The translations under genes and the position numbers were made by a program. The notes beneath the pieces are model-generated. The model saw only the letters and a program-made list of their open reading frames with translations, searched no databases and was not told where the DNA came from. A DNA stretch of 64,000 nucleotides. Origin: Pseudomonas entomophila. GTDB lineage: Bacteria > Pseudomonadota > Gammaproteobacteria > Pseudomonadales > Pseudomonadaceae. Positions 44,389-54,800 of the stretch are shown here, one piece after another. The stretch's first letter is position 1; the number at the start of each line of letters is the position of its first letter. The stretch is from contig NZ_JARGCS010000030.1 of assembly GCF_029193575.1 (NCBI RefSeq), positions 62,001 through 126,000 of the forward strand, given 5' to 3'.

Positions 44389-44961
44389 TCAACGCAACCA
44401 CTCCGGGCTATTGAAATTGCTGAGCCGCGCATCGTCGGTGGCGCATTCCAGCGCCTTCAGCGGTTCGCGCGACAAGGCCCGTTGCAGGCTCCGCTCACCG
44501 TCCTGCCAGGCCTGCTCCAGGCGTGGCAACAGGCGCGTCGGCAAGACGCTGAACATCGGTTGCCAATATCCGCCCTGGCTTACCATCGCCGCATTGTCGC
44601 TGCCTGTCGCAAGCGCCAGCAGCGCTTCGAGCAGCGCGCGGTCGATGCGCGGCGCATCGCAGGCCAGCACCACCACCCACGCATGCCGTGCCACCGCCAA
44701 CCCGGCGATCACCCCGGCCAGCGGCCCGGGGAAATCCGCATCGGCATCGCCCACCAATCGGTCGGCATAGGCGCCGTAGGCGTCGTGGTTGCGGTTGCAG
44801 GAAATGATCAGGTCGTCGGTCAACGGCCGCACCACGCGCTGTACATGCGCCACCAGCGGCTCGCCGTGCCAGGCTACCAGCCCCTTGTCACGCCCGCCCA
44901 TGCGTTGGCCACGCCCGCCGGCGAGGATCAGGACAGAGCAAGGGGGTAGGGGGGTGGACAT
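44389..44961 (-). CDS. mobA: molybdenum cofactor guanylyltransferase MobA
   Basis: The 190-residue enzyme joins GMP to molybdopterin to make the MGD cofactor. Motifs: LILAGGRGQRMGGRDKGLV (nucleotide binding), LVGDADADFPGPLAGVIAGL and VLACDAPRI (metal-binding Asp), PLFSVL-like PMFSVL. Length is normal. Its GGAG ribosome site lies within the terminator hairpin that follows the RND operon. Confidence 0.93.
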   Translation of the reverse strand: MSTPLPPCSVLILAGGRGQRMGGRDKGLVAWHGEPLVAHVQRVVRPLTDDLIISCNRNHDAYGAYADRLVGDADADFPGPLAGVIAGLAVARHAWVVVLACDAPRIDRALLEALLALATGSDNAAMVSQGGYWQPMFSVLPTRLLPRLEQAWQDGERSLQRALSREPLKALECATDDARLSNFNSPEWLR

Positions 44962-44962
44962 G

Positions 44963-44996
44963 AAAAAGGGCTCCAGGCAGTCAATGCCTGGAACCC
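44963..44996 (-). terminator. rho-independent terminator of the RND operon, overlapping the mobA ribosome site
   Basis: On the minus strand GGGTTCCAGGCA (44996-44985) pairs with TGCCTGGAGCCC (44979-44968), then TTTTT. The second arm contains GGAG, nine bases before the mobA ATG at 44961. Confidence 0.88.
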
Positions 44997-45022
44997 TCCC
45001 ATGTCGCCCAGTGCTTGTCCAG

Positions 45023-48000
45023 TCAGCCTTCGCTGCTGGCCGGCAGCGCCGCCTTGGCCCGGCCCTGGCCGGTCAAACGCATCACCACCACGAAGAACAC
45101 CGGCACGAACACCACTGCCAGCGTCGCGCTGAGCATCCCGCCGATCACCCCGGTGCCGATCGCCTGCTGGCTCGCCGAGCTGGCGCCACTGGCGATGGCC
45201 AGCGGCACCACGCCGAGGATGAACGCCAGCGAGGTCATGACGATCGGCCGCAGGCGCAGGCGCGCGGCCTGCTGGGCCGCGTCCTTGGCATCGACGCCCT
45301 GGTCCACCAGGTGCTTGGCGAACTCGATGATCAGGATCGCGTTCTTCGCCGACAGGCCGATCAGGGTGATCAGGCCCACCTTGAAGAACACATCGTTGGG
45401 CATGCCGCGCAGGGTCACCGCCAGCACCGCGCCGAGCACGCCCAGCGGCACCACCAGCAGCACGGCGGTGGGGATCGACCAGCTTTCGTACAGCGCCGCC
45501 AGGCACAGGAACACCACCAGCAGCGACAGCGCTATCAGCAGTGGCGCCTGGCTGCCGGATAACCGCTCCTGCAGCGACAGGCCGGTCCATTCCAGGCCCG
45601 CGCCAGCCGGTAACTGGTCGACCAGGCGCTGGATCTCGGCCATCGCCTCGCCGGAGCTGAAGCCTGCGGCCGGTTCGCCGGAGATCGACACGGCCGGGTA
45701 GCCGTTGTAGCGGGTCAACTGCACCGGGCCGCTGAGCCAGCGGGCCTGGACGAAGGCATTGAGCGGCACCATCTTGCCGCTGCTGTTGCGCACGTGGATC
45801 TTCAGCAGGTCTTCGACCTGGCTGCGCTGGTCGCCCTCGGCCTGCACCACCACCCGCTGCATGCGGCCCTGGTTGGGGAAGTCGTTGACGTAGTTCGAGC
45901 CCACCGCGGTGTTCAGCACCGCGCCGATGTCGGCGAACGACACGCCCAGGGCATTGGCCTGGCGCCGGTCGACCTCCAGTTGCACCTGCGGGCTTTCGGC
46001 CAGAGAGGCTTCGCGCACGTTGGCCAGCACCTTGCTCTTGCGGGCATTGGCCAGCAGTTCGTCGCGCGCCGCCATCAGCGCCTCATGACCCATGCCGCCA
46101 CGGTCCTGCAGGCGGAACTCGAAGCCGGTGGACTCGCCCAGGCCATCCACCGGGGGTGGCAGCACCGAGTAGGCCACGGCGTCCTTCAGCTGGCTGAAGG
46201 CGACGGTGGCGCGGTCGGCGATCGACTGGGCGCTGTCGTCGGCGCCGCGTTCGGACCAGTCCTTGAGCGTGGTGAAGGCCAGCGCGGCGTTCTGCCCGCT
46301 GCCGGAGAAGCTGAACCCGAGGATCAACGTGGTATTGCCCACCCCCGGCTCCTGGGCATTGTGTGCCTCGATCTGCGCCGCCACCTGCTCGGTGCGCATG
46401 CGGCTGGCACCAGGCGGCAGTTGGATATCGGTGATGGTGTAGCCCTGGTCTTCAGTAGGCAGGAACGCGGTCGGCAACTGGCTGAAGCCGTAGCCCAGCA
46501 CCGCCACCAGTACGCCATACACCAGCAGGTAGCGGCCGCTGCGTGCCAGGGCATGGGCCACCCAGCGCTGGTAGCCGTTGCTCATGCCCTCGAAGCGGCG
46601 GTTGAACCAGCCGAAGAAACCTCGGCGCTCATGGTGTTCGCCCTTGGCCAGCGGTTTGAGCAGGGTGGCGCACAGCGCCGGGGTCAGGCTCAGGGCGAGG
46701 AACGCCGAGAACAGGATCGACACGGCCATCGACAACGAGAACTGTTGGTAGATCACCCCCACCGAGCCCTTCATGAACGCCATCGGCAGGAACACGGCCA
46801 CCAACACCAGGGTGATGCCGATGATCGCCCCGCTGATCTGCCCCATGGCCTTGCGCGTCGCCGCCTTCGGCGGCAGGCCTTCCTCGGCCATGATGCGCTC
46901 GACGTTCTCCACCACCACGATGGCGTCGTCGACCAGGATGCCGATGGCCAGGACCATGCCGAACAACGTCAGCACGTTGACCGAGAAGCCCAGCGCCAGC
47001 ATCACCGCGAAGGTGCCCATCAGCGCCACCGGCACCACCAGGGTCGGGATCAGCGTGTAGCGGATGTTCTGCAGGAACAGGAACATCACCGCGAACACCA
47101 GCAGCATGGCCTCGAACAGCGTGCTGATGACCTGCTGGATCGACACCTTGACGAACGGCGAGGTGTCGTAGGGGATGTCGTATTTCACCCCGGCAGGGAA
47201 GTAGCGCGCCAGCTCGTCCATCTTCTGCCGCACCAGGGTGGCGGTTTCCATGGCGTTGGCGCCCGGCGCCAGCTTGACGCTGAAGGCGCTGGTGGGCTTG
47301 CCGTTCAGGCGCGTGCCGTACTGGTACTCCTGTGCGCCGATCTCGACCCGGGCGACATCGCCGACGGTGACCACCGAGCCGTCGGGGTTGGCGCGCAGCA
47401 CGATCGCGGCGAACGCCTCGGGGGTGTTCAGTTGGCCGTGCACCACCACGTTGGCGGTGATTTCCTGGGTCGGCCGCGCCGGCAGGTCGCCGATGCTGCC
47501 AGGCGCCACCTGCGCGTTCTGCGCGGCGATGGCGTCGGCCACGTCATTGGGGGTGAGCTTGAAACCGACCAGCTTCGCCGGGTCGATCCAGACGCGCATG
47601 GCCCGTTCCGAGCCATACAGCTGCGCCTTGCCGACCCCCTTGAGGCGGCGAATTTCGTTCATCACGTTGCGCGCCAGCAGGTCGCTCAGGGCGATCTCGT
47701 CGACGCTGCCGTCCTCGGACGTGAGGGTGCCCAGCAGCAGGAAACCGGTGGACACCTTCTCGACCTGCAGGCCCTGTTGGGTGACGGCGCGGGGCAGGCG
47801 CGACTCGACCACTTTCAGGCGGTTCTGCACATCGACCTGGGCCAGGTCGGGGTTGGTGCCCGGCTCGAAGGTGGCGGTGATGGTGGCGCTGCCCAGGCTG
47901 CTCTGCGACGAGAAATACAGCAGGTTGTCGGCGCCATTGAGCTCCTGCTCGATCAGGCTGACCACGCTTTCGTCCATGGTCGCCGCCGAGGCGCCGGGGT

Positions 48001-48145
48001 ACACGGCGTAGACCTCGACCTGTGGCGGCGCCACGTCGGGGTACTGGGCCACCGGCAACTGGGGAATGGCCAGCGCGCCGAACAGCAGGATGAACAAGGC
48101 GACCACCCAGGCGAAGATCGGGCGTTCGATGAAGAACTGCGGCAT
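45023..48145 (-). CDS. RND multidrug efflux transporter (HAE-1/AcrB family)
   Basis: A 1040-residue inner-membrane proton antiporter of normal AcrB length. Twelve transmembrane helices and two large periplasmic loops can be followed. Landmarks are FFIERPIFAWVVALFILLFGALAI at the N-terminus, the helix 4 Asp pair in GILVDDAIVVVENV, and APLLIALSLLVVFLCLAALYESWSIP. It works with the adaptor encoded just upstream. No outer-membrane channel gene is adjacent, so it probably uses a shared OprM/TolC protein. Confidence 0.93.
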   Translation of the reverse strand: MPQFFIERPIFAWVVALFILLFGALAIPQLPVAQYPDVAPPQVEVYAVYPGASAATMDESVVSLIEQELNGADNLLYFSSQSSLGSATITATFEPGTNPDLAQVDVQNRLKVVESRLPRAVTQQGLQVEKVSTGFLLLGTLTSEDGSVDEIALSDLLARNVMNEIRRLKGVGKAQLYGSERAMRVWIDPAKLVGFKLTPNDVADAIAAQNAQVAPGSIGDLPARPTQEITANVVVHGQLNTPEAFAAIVLRANPDGSVVTVGDVARVEIGAQEYQYGTRLNGKPTSAFSVKLAPGANAMETATLVRQKMDELARYFPAGVKYDIPYDTSPFVKVSIQQVISTLFEAMLLVFAVMFLFLQNIRYTLIPTLVVPVALMGTFAVMLALGFSVNVLTLFGMVLAIGILVDDAIVVVENVERIMAEEGLPPKAATRKAMGQISGAIIGITLVLVAVFLPMAFMKGSVGVIYQQFSLSMAVSILFSAFLALSLTPALCATLLKPLAKGEHHERRGFFGWFNRRFEGMSNGYQRWVAHALARSGRYLLVYGVLVAVLGYGFSQLPTAFLPTEDQGYTITDIQLPPGASRMRTEQVAAQIEAHNAQEPGVGNTTLILGFSFSGSGQNAALAFTTLKDWSERGADDSAQSIADRATVAFSQLKDAVAYSVLPPPVDGLGESTGFEFRLQDRGGMGHEALMAARDELLANARKSKVLANVREASLAESPQVQLEVDRRQANALGVSFADIGAVLNTAVGSNYVNDFPNQGRMQRVVVQAEGDQRSQVEDLLKIHVRNSSGKMVPLNAFVQARWLSGPVQLTRYNGYPAVSISGEPAAGFSSGEAMAEIQRLVDQLPAGAGLEWTGLSLQERLSGSQAPLLIALSLLVVFLCLAALYESWSIPTAVLLVVPLGVLGAVLAVTLRGMPNDVFFKVGLITLIGLSAKNAILIIEFAKHLVDQGVDAKDAAQQAARLRLRPIVMTSLAFILGVVPLAIASGASSASQQAIGTGVIGGMLSATLAVVFVPVFFVVVMRLTGQGRAKAALPASSEG

Positions 48146-48156
48146 GGGTCAGGCCC

Positions 48157-49326
48157 TCACTGGCCGTTGTGCTGGACGACGGGCAGCGCGGCCTTGTCGG
48201 CCTCGACGCGCACCTGGTCGCCCGCCTTGATGTGTTGCAGGCCCTCGACCACCACGCGTTCGCCCGGTGCCAGGCCTTCGCTGACGATCCAGCGGTCGCC
48301 CTGGGCGCTGCCCAGCACCACCTGGCGTTCGCTGACCTGTTGCTGGTCGTCGACCACCAGCACCTTGGGCACCCCGGCGCTGTCGCGCAGGATCGCCCGC
48401 TGCGGCACGCTGATGCCCTTGGGTTGCACGGCCTGGTCCAGGCGCACGCGCACGTAGCTGCCCGGCAGCAGGTCGAGGTCGGGGTTGGGGAACTCGCTGC
48501 GCAGGGTGATCTGGTTGGTGCTGGGGTCGACGCTGACGTCGGAGAACAGCAGCTTGCCCGGCAGCGGGTAGGCGCTGCCGTCATCCTGGATCAGCGTGGC
48601 GCGGGCCTGGCCGTCGCCGACCTGTTGCAGCTCGCCCGCGCGCAGGGCTCGGCGCAGGGCGGTGAGCTCGCGGGTCGACTGGGTGACGTCGGCGTGGATC
48701 GGGTCGAGCTGCTGGATGGTCGCCAGTGGCGTCGGCTCGTTCTGGCCCACCAGCGCGCCCTCGGTGACCAGCGCGCGGCCGATGCGCCCGGCGATGGGGG
48801 CGGTGACCGTGGCGTAGCCCAGGTTCAGGCGCGCACGCTCCAGCGCGGCCTTGGCTTCGCCGACCTGGGCGTCGGCCTGCAGGAAGGCCGCGCGGGCGTT
48901 GTCGTACTCCTGGCGGCTGACCGCCTTGTCGTCGACCAGCTCGCGGTAGCGCTGCTCTTGCAGGCGTGCCTGGTACAGGTTGGCCTCGGCTTTGGCCAGG
49001 GCGGCGCGGGCGCTGTCGTGGTCGGCCTTGAAGGGGGCGGGGTCGATGAGGAACAGCACGTCGCCCTGCTTGACGTCGCTGCCTTCGCGGTAAACGCGCT
49101 TGAGCACCACGCCGGCCACCCGCGCGCGCACCTCGGCGGTACGCGGCGCGAGAATGCGACCGTTGAGCTCGGTGCTGATGGCCCACGGTTGCAGTTGCAC
49201 GGTTTCCACGCGCACCTGGGGCGCGGGGGCCTGGGCATCCTGCTCGGTGGCGTCGCCACAGGCGGTGAGGGTGCCCAACAGCAGGGCCAGCAGCGCCAGG
49301 GGGCGCAGGGAAGGGGAGATAGACAT
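48157..49326 (-). CDS. RND periplasmic adaptor lipoprotein
   Basis: A 389-residue membrane fusion protein with a lipobox at LLGTLTAC (Cys about 23). The lipoyl halves (RARVAGVVLKRVYREGSDVKQGD and NLGYATVTAPIAGRIGRALVTEG) flank a coiled-coil hairpin (about 100-165), then beta-barrel and membrane-proximal domains. It joins the RND pump to an outer-membrane channel. It lies 11 bases before the pump gene and diverges from a two-component pair. Confidence 0.93.
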   Translation of the reverse strand: MSISPSLRPLALLALLLGTLTACGDATEQDAQAPAPQVRVETVQLQPWAISTELNGRILAPRTAEVRARVAGVVLKRVYREGSDVKQGDVLFLIDPAPFKADHDSARAALAKAEANLYQARLQEQRYRELVDDKAVSRQEYDNARAAFLQADAQVGEAKAALERARLNLGYATVTAPIAGRIGRALVTEGALVGQNEPTPLATIQQLDPIHADVTQSTRELTALRRALRAGELQQVGDGQARATLIQDDGSAYPLPGKLLFSDVSVDPSTNQITLRSEFPNPDLDLLPGSYVRVRLDQAVQPKGISVPQRAILRDSAGVPKVLVVDDQQQVSERQVVLGSAQGDRWIVSEGLAPGERVVVEGLQHIKAGDQVRVEADKAALPVVQHNGQ

Positions 49327-49525
49327 AGGGATCTTCCGGAAAGGACCGAGCGTATGCTAAGGCAGCTGTTCCTGACGCGGGTGTTAAGCTGTGTAGGAGG
49401 TGTGTGAAAAAGTGTAAGGATCGTGCCTGGGGGTTTGTAGGATTCTATATTCTGCCCATCCGGTGACGCCACGCGATGAGGCTCACACCAACACCGCTAC
49501 CCTTCACCCAGCCCCAGATGCGCCT

Positions 49526-50227
49526 ATGCCCAACATTCTCCTGGTCGAAGACGACAGCGCCTTGTCCGAACTGATCGCCAGCTACCTGCAACGCAACGAC
49601 TTTCACGTCCGGGTGATCGCCCGCGGCGACCACGTGCTCGACGAGTTCAGCCGCCAGCGCCCGGACCTGGTCATCCTCGACCTGATGCTCCCAGGCCTCG
49701 ACGGCCTGCAACTGTGCCGCCTGCTGCGCCAGGAGTCGCAGACCCTGCCGATTCTCATGCTGACCGCCCGCGATGACAGCCACGATCAGGTGCTGGGCCT
49801 GGAGATGGGGGCCGACGACTACGTCACCAAGCCCTGCGAGCCACGGGTGCTGCTGGCCCGGGTGCGCACCCTGCTGCGCCGCAGCAGCGTCAACGAACCG
49901 CGTCTTGACAGCGACTTGATCCAGGTCGGCGGCCTGTGCATCGACCTGGCCGAGCGCAGCGTCAGCTGGCGCGGTGCCGAGGTCGAACTGTCCAGTGGCG
50001 AATACAACCTGCTGGTGGTGCTGGCCCGCAACGCCGGCGAGGTGCTGAGCCGCGACCGTATTCTCCAGCAGTTGCGCGGCATCGAGTTCAATGGCACCGA
50101 CCGCTCGGTGGACGTGGCCATCTCCAAGTTGCGCCGCAAGTTCGACGACAGCGCGGGCGAGGCGCGCAAGATCAAGACTGTGTGGGGCAAGGGCTATTTG
50201 TTCAGCCGGCTCGAGTGGGAGTACTGA
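49526..50227 (+). CDS. OmpR-family response regulator (RstA/ParR-like)
   Basis: The 233-residue protein has a receiver (acidic E8-D9-D10, phospho-acceptor D52 in LVILDLMLPG, T in MLTARDD, K in VTKPCEP) and a C-terminal winged helix (RDRILQQLRGIEFNGTDRSVDVAISKLRRKF). ATG 49526 is chosen by homology to MPNILLVEDD; the upstream frame has no clear ribosome site. Diverging from the RND genes, it may control them. The kinase follows after six bases. Confidence 0.9.
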   Translation: MPNILLVEDDSALSELIASYLQRNDFHVRVIARGDHVLDEFSRQRPDLVILDLMLPGLDGLQLCRLLRQESQTLPILMLTARDDSHDQVLGLEMGADDYVTKPCEPRVLLARVRTLLRRSSVNEPRLDSDLIQVGGLCIDLAERSVSWRGAEVELSSGEYNLLVVLARNAGEVLSRDRILQQLRGIEFNGTDRSVDVAISKLRRKFDDSAGEARKIKTVWGKGYLFSRLEWEY

Positions 50228-50233
50228 TCCACC

Positions 50234-51532
50234 ATGCTGAAGATCCTGGTGCGCCTGTACCTGGTGATCATCGTCGCCTACGCCGGTGCCTTGCTATTGA
50301 TTCCCGACAGTATCGTCGGGCTGTTCCACGACCGTTTCATGGCCTACAACCTGGACCAGGCCAAGGGTGTGCAGTCGCTGATCGTCGAGCAGTTCCACGG
50401 TGCCCCGCGCGAAGACTGGCCGAAGGTCGAGGCGCGCCTGGCACAGAGCTTCGCGCCGTTGCAGGTGGTGGTGCAGCGCATCGACCAGGCCGAGCTGTCC
50501 GACGAGGAGCGGGCGCGCCTGGAGCATGGCCTGAACGCGGTGCGTATCAGCGACTGGGGCTACTACCAGACCGCCCTGGCGCCGCTGGACCGGGAGTGGC
50601 TGGTGGTGCTGCACAACCCGCCGGACCCGCTGGACATCAACGTGATTTCCTGGGGCGTGACGGTGTTGATCGGCGCGGCCATGCTCGGTTGCCTGCTGCT
50701 GTGGGTGTGGCCGCACTGGCGCGACCTGGAGCGGCTCAAGGACACCGCCCGGCGCCTGGGCCAGGGTGAGATGAGCGAGCGCACGCAGATCTCGCCGCGC
50801 TCGAACATCGGCGAGCTGGCCGGGGTGTTCGACACCATGGCCGGTGATTTGGAACGCCATGTCAACCAGCAGCGCGAGCTGCTCAACGCGGTGTCCCACG
50901 AGCTGCGCACACCACTGACCCGCCTGGACTTCGGCCTGGTGCTGCTGTTCGACGAAGTGCCCCCGGCCAGCCGCAAGCGCCTGTTGGAACTGGTCGGGCA
51001 CGTGCGCGAGCTGGACGAACTGGTGCTGGAGCTGCTGTCCTACAGCCGCCTGCAAAACGCCGACCAGGCGCGTGAGCGGGTCGAGGTCTCGTTGCTGGAG
51101 CTGGTCGACAGCGTGCTCGGGAGTTTTGCCGAGGAGCTCGATGGTCGCGGCATCCTGTGGGAGGTGCGCGCCGATGACAACCTGCCGCGCTTCGTCCTCG
51201 ACCCCAGGCTGACGGCCCGTGCGGTGCAGAACCTGGTGCGCAACGCCATGCGTTATTGCGATGAGAGCCTGCTGTTGCGCCTGCGGCTGGAAGTGGATGG
51301 CGCGTGCCTGCTAACGGTCGAAGACGACGGTATTGGCATTCCGCCCCAAGAGCGCGAGCGGATTTTCCAGCCGTTCTACCGCCTGGACCGCAGCCGTGAC
51401 CGCAACACGGGCGGGTTCGGCTTGGGCCTGGCGATCAGCCGGCGGGCCATCGAGGGGCAGGGTGGGACGTTGACCGTGGCGCAGTCGGCGTTGGGGGGGG
51501 CGCAGTTCAGGATCCGCTTGCCTCAGATGTGA
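50234..51532 (+). CDS. sensor histidine kinase (RstB-like)
   Basis: A 432-residue membrane kinase. Two transmembrane helices (about 5-25 and 135-157) bracket a periplasmic sensor of about 110 residues. A HAMP segment is followed by the H-box NAVSHELRTPLTR (phospho-acceptor H222), N-box LVRNAMRYC, and G-boxes DDGIGIPP and GGFGLGLAIS. It should phosphorylate the regulator encoded just upstream. The signal is not evident. Confidence 0.92.
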   Translation: MLKILVRLYLVIIVAYAGALLLIPDSIVGLFHDRFMAYNLDQAKGVQSLIVEQFHGAPREDWPKVEARLAQSFAPLQVVVQRIDQAELSDEERARLEHGLNAVRISDWGYYQTALAPLDREWLVVLHNPPDPLDINVISWGVTVLIGAAMLGCLLLWVWPHWRDLERLKDTARRLGQGEMSERTQISPRSNIGELAGVFDTMAGDLERHVNQQRELLNAVSHELRTPLTRLDFGLVLLFDEVPPASRKRLLELVGHVRELDELVLELLSYSRLQNADQARERVEVSLLELVDSVLGSFAEELDGRGILWEVRADDNLPRFVLDPRLTARAVQNLVRNAMRYCDESLLLRLRLEVDGACLLTVEDDGIGIPPQERERIFQPFYRLDRSRDRNTGGFGLGLAISRRAIEGQGGTLTVAQSALGGAQFRIRLPQM

Positions 51533-51810
51533 TGCGCCTTTCGCAGACATGCCCTCTTTGTGTCGTTTCGCCTGTGCTGAGAGGCACAGACGAGCAGCAT
51601 CGCTTGAAGCAGCGCATTGGATCCCCAGCGGTACGACCTTGAAGAGTTCTGAGCCCACCGCGGGGGCAGGGTTGCCCTGATATTTTTGCTAGTTGTGCGT
51701 TGTCGAACAGGGGCTTTCAATTGCCAGAGGTTGGCGATTGGCTATGTGCCCGTCTGCCATGGCGCGCTGGACGAGTATGTCCAGGCAACACTAGGGATGG
51801 GAGACACAAC

Positions 51811-54800
51811 ATGGCCAGTTCAGAGACGACAGCTGTCAATCAGGTCGATACAGTCACCAACACGGGTGGCGAAGTCAGCACGCCCTACCTCATCACAAAC
51901 CTGCCCGACGGCTACCTTCCTGATATGAGCGGGTTCACGATGGTGCGTGTGGGCAGTACCGAGTCGGGATGGCTGAGCACGTGCCCGATCGAAAGCAGCC
52001 GCGATCTGGTCAAAGGCGAGACGCTCACCGCTTGCTTGGTAAATCCACTGGATGGTGAGCTGACGACCCTTCAATACACCGCGCAGGACGATAAACTTTC
52101 CGCTGCGGATTGGCCAAAGGCGTTCGCCGCACATATTGCAAAAAACGGTAGATCGTTGACGGCAGGGCAGTGGCAAGACGGTGAATTCACGGCAGACGGT
52201 GACGCATTGCGCCTGTGGAATCATGCGCAATATCGGTCATTCACCACAGCGCCGTTTGCTCGGAACCTGGTGCAGGGGCTGGCCTGTAACGACGATTTCG
52301 AATTGGCTCCAGAGCAAACACTCTCTCTGCAGGTGCGCGATCTGAAGACCCAGCATCTTTACGAGCAGCATTTCTTCACTCCGACTAAGGAACATGCCGG
52401 TAAGGCGTGGTCCGAAGCGCTGTGCACACAAGTGAACACCAACAGCGTCCTACTGCGCGCAGGCATCCTGGATGCGGGGTGTAACGTAGTTGCTGCTGCT
52501 GCGGGCAACGCATTCTGGGTTGCCCAGTGCTCCGAACTCTGCGTGACCTTGACTGAGAGTCACTGGTGGGCGGCGCGTGAGTTCACGGCTACCGAGGCAC
52601 TCACCGAAGGTGAGGCGCTCCAGGTCTTCGTCTATGACGCTTTTTCTCATCGCTTGCTCGACCAATTCAGTTGGACCCCGGACGAAAGCCAACGGGCAAA
52701 GGACAAATGGCCGAGTGCCTGGGCAGGCGCGGTGAATGGCTCGTCACTGGCGCAGTGGTTGCACGTGGGGGCAAAGGGTACAGCGGGTAGTACTGAAGTC
52801 CCTGCCGACAGTATCAGGGCCACGCTTTGGCAACGTGGCGATGCCGTTCGAATCTTTACCACGTTGCCAGATGCTGAGAACTGGATCCCAGGACCTCGCC
52901 TGGATGAGGCGTGGGCCAACGCCTGCGATGCCGTGCTGCTGTGCGTGCGTCACCCTTATAGCCTCAAGTTGATGCATCTGGACGTTTTCACCCCGCAATC
53001 GGCTGCTTCCGACGTCGAGGATCAAGAGGGCTGGCTTCAGGCGTGGAAAACTCATCTCTCTGAACGACATTGGCCGCAACTTATCGTCGGGCGTGAAAAT
53101 GCGGCTGGCCAACTTGACCTCAGCGCCAGTGCGACCGGGCCAGTGCGCTTGTGGTCGCCGCGCTTTGCCGAACTACTCATCGAGGTCGAGAATGTTGGCG
53201 ATGGGGCGCAATGGGAAACATCACGCTACCAAGACTATTTATTGCCGACCGACACCTTCCCAGGACAACGAGCGCCTTCAACTTTTGTGAATTCGTTTCT
53301 CAATATGGACACCCGCTTCAGTCGAGGCCGCGCTTGCGTCATCGTGAAGCATCTTATTGAAGGCGATCTTGAGTTTCGTCTCAGTCAGGCGGCGCTCGAC
53401 AAGGGGTACAGCATAGCCGACTGCGCGCGAACTGCGGCACGTGACGGGATGTTGGGTTACCACGCGGAAAACACCGTCGTACCGGTCGAAGTGTCCGCTG
53501 ATCGCGTGGTCTGGCGCGGGCCGATCAGGAACAGCATCTACGAGATCCTGCTGGACTATCCTGCGCAGGCCTGTGATGCAACCGAGCTGGTCTTGGGCTA
53601 TGCAGGCCTGTTCACCGAGCAGTTCTTCTGGAAGGGCGTCAAGAGCGTTCCCTTCACCTCGCCTGCACCGTTGCCTGCCTATTCACCCAGCAGCCCGCTG
53701 TGTGAGGACTATGGCAATACCTTCCGCTCCGAAGTGTTCGATGTCAGTGGCCAGACTGAAACCGGCGTGGACCCGCGCACAGGCTTGTTCCATGCGCATT
53801 ATCCGGTAGCCACATTGCGTGGACTGGAAGGTTTAGGGCCTGTCTGCGACCTGACCCTGCATTATTCAGCGCTCAGAGGCAATGAAGCAGGGCTTGGTGA
53901 TGGTTGGGCCTGGCGCTTTTCTAGCCTGGAGCATCGTGATCGTCGGCTGACTCTGGCCGATGGCTTGCAAATCGATTTTACAGACGCCGAGTGGAGCGAG
54001 CTTGCGCAAGGAAACAGCCTTACGAAAGCACAATGTGTCATTCGCAGCAACGCTGACTACAGCGAAGTCACCGTTAGTCTTCCTAGTGGTCGGCAGGAAA
54101 TCCTGACCAAACCCAGTGCCGAGGGCAGCGATGAAGAAGAACCCAATGATAAGGTCCGTCAAGAGATTCTTCGTTTGTTGCGAGCGATAAAAAGCAAATC
54201 GAAGCCAGAGTTTCCGGCCAAGCCACAGGGTTTTCAGCAGTGGGCGCTCATTTGCATACTTCCCGTGGGCTATTACGCGGCGGCGTCGTTGGATTGGAAT
54301 AGTGCGCTCAACGCATGGAAAGACAGGGTCAAGGAGCTGGACCAACAGATCGCCTATTACGAACGATCCTTCGTTCAGTTACTGCCGTCTCGTATCGTGT
54401 CGCCCTATGGCCAAGTACTGGCGTTGACATGGAAGCGACAGAAGGGGCAGTTCCTACTGCAGAAGGTCAAAAGCGATGAAACTACCCTGTTCGAAGGCAC
54501 CTACCTCCCATCGACGGTAACCTTGAGCCTCTGGGAAACCAGCGATGCGGACCGTGCCCATGTGCGCCTCACGCTGGAAAACTACTTGCTCAAGACCATC
54601 CAGCGGTTCCAGGGCTCTGACGATAGCAATCTGCTGCATGAGGTTCAGTACGGGTATGACCAGGACCCGACCTTGGACCGCGTACTCAACCAAGTGAGAG
54701 AACTGGACGGATCTGTGGAGTTTGTCAGGTTCGAACACGAAGCCATGACATTCTCCGACTCACGCCCTGCGCTGCCACGTGTCCAGCAGCATGTGATCAT

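Noticed and set aside
45794..48457. Long plus-strand open frame opposite the RND pump
   Set aside because: Composition typical of an antisense frame (His/Arg/Gln-rich) over a full-length, motif-complete transporter.
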